From Prevotellaceae bacterium (lineage in GTDB: Bacteria > Bacteroidota > Bacteroidia > Bacteroidales > UBA932): a stretch of 8,195 nt of DNA. The notes beneath the pieces were generated by a model. The model worked only from the letters and a program-made list of their open reading frames with translations. It was not told the origin of the DNA and ran no database searches. Location of the stretch: NCBI GenBank assembly GCA_031279735.1, contig JAITHX010000215.1, forward strand, positions 1 through 8,195. The letters run 5' to 3'. A program made the position numbers and the translations under genes. Within the stretch, counting starts at the first letter, position 1, and every line of letters begins with the position of its first letter. Below are positions 5,878 to 8,195 of this stretch, one piece after another.

Positions 5878-7953
5878 TTAATTGGTTGTGTTTTCAATGA
5901 TTTTGATTTCCACGCGACGGTTCTTCGCGCGATTTTCGTCGGAATTGTTCGGCACGAGAGGCTGCAGTTTGCCGTAGCCTTTCGAGACCATGCGTTCGGC
6001 GGGAGTTCCGCTGCCGGTGAGGAATTTCACCACCGATTCGGCACGCTTATTCGACAGGCGCTGATTGTATTCCTGCGAACCTACGTCGTCGGTGTGGGCG
6101 GAGATTTCGATTTTGATGCCCGTATTGTCCTTGATGAATCCGGCGAGGCGGTTGAGTTCGTCGTAGGATTCGGCGTTAAGCTCGGCGGAATTGGTTTCAA
6201 AGGTAATGTTGTTGAACACCATTTTTGTCTGACCTGTGAGGGCGAGAAGTTCTATGTTCATGGTTTCGCCTCTGGTGTCGGCAACGTGGATGGAGGTGTT
6301 GAAATAGGTGTAGCCGAGTTTGGTGACATTGAGTTCGTAGCTGTTGTTCTTTCGCAGCTGCAGCTTGGGGACGCCGGCGTCGTGGGTCAGAAGAGAAGCG
6401 CGGTCTTCGTCGCGGTCTATGTTCCTGATTTCGACGTTGACCGGCAGGATGCTCGCGCCGTTTTCATCGACAACGTTCAGTGTGACGACCTTTCGCGAAG
6501 CCTTCACTTCGATGCTCTTTTCAAAGTCGCTGTAAAGCACGTCGGTGCGCAGGTCGAAATAGCTTGCGTGAGGCTCGAAGCTCTCGCTGACGACTTCGAT
6601 TTTATAAATCCGTCCGATGTCGAGCTTGCAGTCGTATTTGCCCGTTGCGCCGCGTCTGATTCTGTCTTTGGGTATGGGCGATCCGAGCAGCGAATCGATA
6701 ACTCTCACGTCGGGCGACACGGGGTAGAACAGTTCGTTGTCGTAGATGTTGAGTTCGAGATTAACATGGTCGTAGAGCTTGACGTCGAATCTGCGTTCGG
6801 CTTCCTTATCGTCGCCGGCGAGGTTCCGGTAGAAATAGGTGTGGGAATAGCCCGGCTTGGAGAAGTCGATTTTGTAGAACGTGCCTTGGGTGAGTATTAC
6901 GGAGTAGGCGCCTTCGTCGGTACTCGTGAACTCGCCCTTGCTCACGGAGGTTACGGCGTTGCGCACTCCGATGTCGGCTTCGAGTTCGCCGCCCGAATAG
7001 AGGTCGGTGATAGCACCCTTGACGGTAAAGGTTTTCGCCGATTTCTTGTCGAGCGGCAAGGCGGCGGTGAACGCTTTGGCAGGGGATTTCTTCGCGGTTT
7101 TGGAAGTGAACACGAAATAGTCGCCGGAGCTGTTGAGCATGGGCGACAGTTCGTCGAGTTCCGTATTTACGCCGGGGATATAAACCGGATAGTACCAGTT
7201 GTTCTCGTCGATACGGCGCGCGAAGTAGAGGTTGTAGTTGTCGGCGTCGGAGACTTTTTTGCCGCTCGCCTTGTCGGTTTCCAGCCTGCGCGAGGCGAAG
7301 TAGAGCGAATTGTTGTCGGCGGCAAGAAAAGGCGTTTCCTGACATCCGATGTTAAATTCTTTGGGCAGGTACTTGGGACCAGTCCACGCGCCTTCCCTGT
7401 TTTTCTCGAACAGAAGCAGCTCCTTGCACGATTCGCCATGTTTGCCCTTGTCGGCGGCGGATTTGGCTTTCAGAACAAAGAGAGTTCTGTCGTCGGACGA
7501 GATCGAGGGAGAGAAGAGATCAGCCTCGGTCGTTACCGGCCGTCCAATCTGCTGCGGTTCGCCCCATCCGCTGCGGGTTCGCCGCGAAAACCAGACATCG
7601 AAGAAGTTCGACATCTTGGCATGAAAGAACAACACGCTGCCGTCGTGGTTGAACGAGAATCCTCCGACCTCGTTTCCCGTTCGCTCAATCAGCTTGTTTA
7701 CAAAATCGAACGGGGCGGGCTGCGACCAAGCGCCGCTGTTTCGCCGCGATTCGTAGGCTTTCACCGATTGACCTTCCTCGGCAAGGAAAATCAGATAATC
7801 GCCATCCGGAGTCAGCGCCGGATATTTCACCGGCTTCTGAAAGGCGGGAAACAAGTCCTTCCCGCCCGTACCCTGCGCGAGTCCGCACGTCGAAATGAGG
7901 CAGACAAGCATCAGGCACACAATGTTTCCTTTGTTAAAATTTACATTTGACAT
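5878..7953 (-). CDS. OmpA-family protein with PD40 beta-propeller and carboxypeptidase-regulatory-like domains
   Basis: A 691-residue exported envelope protein. The signal peptide is residues 1-26 (core IVCLMLVCLISTCGLA, probably cleaved before QG); the Cys in it has Thr at -1, so a lipoprotein is unlikely. A PD40/WD40-like propeller follows at about 40-290, with at least five blade motifs (ALTPDGDYLIFL 46-57, FNHDGSVLFF 101-110, ISSDDRTLFV 151-160, LAADNNSLYFA 210-220, LNSSGDYFVF 273-282). Three beta-sandwich or carboxypeptidase-regulatory-like domains lie at about 309-395, 397-485 and 488-570. The C-terminal OmpA domain, about 578-687, carries the HTD motif (D622), R637 in LSNKRA and the NRR (678-680), the residues that grip diaminopimelate in peptidoglycan. 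The protein should therefore be cell-wall-anchored in the periplasm. PorE of type IX secretion has the same domain types but begins with TPR repeats, which are absent here, so I do not call it PorE. It is first in a two-gene operon. Confidence 0.95.
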   Translation of the reverse strand: MSNVNFNKGNIVCLMLVCLISTCGLAQGTGGKDLFPAFQKPVKYPALTPDGDYLIFLAEEGQSVKAYESRRNSGAWSQPAPFDFVNKLIERTGNEVGGFSFNHDGSVLFFHAKMSNFFDVWFSRRTRSGWGEPQQIGRPVTTEADLFSPSISSDDRTLFVLKAKSAADKGKHGESCKELLLFEKNREGAWTGPKYLPKEFNIGCQETPFLAADNNSLYFASRRLETDKASGKKVSDADNYNLYFARRIDENNWYYPVYIPGVNTELDELSPMLNSSGDYFVFTSKTAKKSPAKAFTAALPLDKKSAKTFTVKGAITDLYSGGELEADIGVRNAVTSVSKGEFTSTDEGAYSVILTQGTFYKIDFSKPGYSHTYFYRNLAGDDKEAERRFDVKLYDHVNLELNIYDNELFYPVSPDVRVIDSLLGSPIPKDRIRRGATGKYDCKLDIGRIYKIEVVSESFEPHASYFDLRTDVLYSDFEKSIEVKASRKVVTLNVVDENGASILPVNVEIRNIDRDEDRASLLTHDAGVPKLQLRKNNSYELNVTKLGYTYFNTSIHVADTRGETMNIELLALTGQTKMVFNNITFETNSAELNAESYDELNRLAGFIKDNTGIKIEISAHTDDVGSQEYNQRLSNKRAESVVKFLTGSGTPAERMVSKGYGKLQPLVPNNSDENRAKNRRVEIKIIENTTN

Positions 7954-8009
7954 AATAATATCCGTTTAAAAATAAATATATTCCAATGTCAGTCCTGCTG
8001 GACGCGATG

Positions 8010-8040
8010 CAAAGATAATGATAAGTTAATTAATTACGAA
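8010..8040 (-). promoter_or_regulatory. Predicted Bacteroidota-type promoter of the OmpA-family operon
   Basis: On the minus strand, TATCTTTG (8017 to 8010) fits TAnnTTTG. Nineteen bases upstream, TTCG (8040 to 8037) differs by one base from the -33 TTTG and has the expected spacing. The -33 box lies within the AATTACG tandem repeats. Transcription would begin near 8003, giving a leader of about 50 nt with an AT-rich stretch just before the ATG at 7953 and no strong Shine-Dalgarno. Confidence 0.6.
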
Positions 8041-8098
8041 TTACGAATTACGAATTACGACCGGCTTCGGCTGTAGGAATTACGAATTACGAATTACG
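8032..8098. repeat. Interrupted 7-bp tandem repeat (AATTACG)4 ... (AATTACG)3
   Basis: Four perfect units at 8032-8059 are followed by an 18-bp GC-rich insert (8060-8077, containing CCGGCTTCGGC) and three more perfect units at 8078-8098. Heptamer arrays of this AATTACG type are a recognisable intergenic phrase in environmental bacterial genomes. The array reaches into the predicted promoter of the reverse operon. Confidence 0.9.
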
Positions 8099-8113
8099 AA
8101 CTGATGTTACGCA

Positions 8114-8133
8114 GTGTGCGGTTTTTAGCACAC
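8114..8133. repeat. Hairpin GTGTGC / GCACAC
   Basis: A perfect 6-bp stem, 8114-8119 with 8128-8133, has an 8-nt T-rich loop. Its right arm plus flank (8126-8137) is identical to 3726-3737, the right arm of the hairpin at the other end of the reverse operon. Confidence 0.65.
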
Positions 8134-8195
8134 AGATGACACAGATTTGACAGATGACACAGATTCGACAGATTTGACAGATGACACAGATTTGA
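8132..8195. repeat. 9-bp tandem array, truncated by window end
   Basis: Seven consecutive 9-bp units alternate between ACAGATGAC and ACAGATTTG (one ACAGATTCG variant at 8159-8167), partly in an 18-bp higher-order pattern. Units start at 8132, 8141, 8150, 8159, 8168, 8177 and 8186, and the array continues past 8195. The units follow each other with no spacers between them, so this is not a CRISPR array. Confidence 0.9.

Noticed and set aside
5865..5897. Upstream in-frame ATG at 5897 as the start of the exported unknown protein
   Set aside because: It overlaps the preceding gene by 20 bp and gives a longer, less typical n-region. The ATG at 5864 gives a clean signal peptide, though the longer form cannot be excluded.
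5866..7950. A 694-codon open frame on the plus strand opposite the OmpA-family gene
   Set aside because: It has the same aligned-frame codon-bias effect. The minus strand encodes an unmistakable OmpA domain, propeller motifs and signal peptide.
5878..7953. Naming the OmpA-family protein PorE (type IX secretion)
   Set aside because: The N-terminal TPR region expected of PorE is missing, no other por genes are in the window, and neither product has a T9SS sorting domain.
7882..7953. Lipoprotein signal in the OmpA-family protein (ISTC)
   Set aside because: Thr directly before the Cys does not fit the usual Gly/Ala/Ser, and a normal signal peptidase I site (GLA before Q) lies just after.
8132..8195. 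Possible CRISPR array
   Set aside because: The 9-bp units are directly adjacent with no unique spacers, and there are no cas genes in the window.

Overview
The window looks like a chromosomal piece of a Bacteroidota genome, probably order Bacteroidales. The evidence is TAnnTTTG-type promoter boxes at 512-519 (+) and 8010-8017 (-), translation starts without clear Shine-Dalgarno sequences, an ECF sigma factor with a divergent region 2, and a secreted PD40 propeller / carboxypeptidase-regulatory-like / OmpA protein of a kind common in that phylum. I cannot name the species. It carries five genes in two convergent operons, flanked by dense extragenic repeats.

Left flank (1-571): no gene. It holds a short palindrome (3-24), a near-perfect 55-bp-arm hairpin (66-186), a larger nested imperfect palindrome (183-432) resembling a small non-autonomous repeat element, and a C-rich pentanucleotide repeat (402-422) whose minus strand is a strong G-quadruplex motif. 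A likely promoter follows at 512-519.

Forward operon (572-3627): an ECF-type sigma factor with a basic, repeat-built C-terminal tail; a small, very acidic unknown protein overlapping it by ATGA; and, 24 bp later, a 670-residue leucine-rich-repeat protein with no signal peptide, built from two tandem copies of an N-cap plus 22-residue LRR solenoid. No classical membrane anti-sigma factor is present. A working inference is a cytoplasmic regulatory module in which the acidic protein and/or the LRR protein controls the sigma factor.

Between the operons (3628-3740): a strong bidirectional terminator hairpin and a second hairpin.

Reverse operon (7953 to 3741): an exported OmpA-family protein (signal peptide, PD40 propeller, three beta-sandwich-like domains, peptidoglycan-binding OmpA domain), followed after 13 bp by an exported protein of unknown function with a helical N-terminal half and a beta-rich C-terminal half. 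They probably act together at the cell envelope; PorE of type IX secretion is the nearest architectural comparison, but membership in that system is not shown.

Right flank (7954-8195): a promoter for the reverse operon, interrupted 7-bp tandem repeats, a hairpin sharing its right arm with the one at 3710-3732, and a 9-bp tandem array running off the window.
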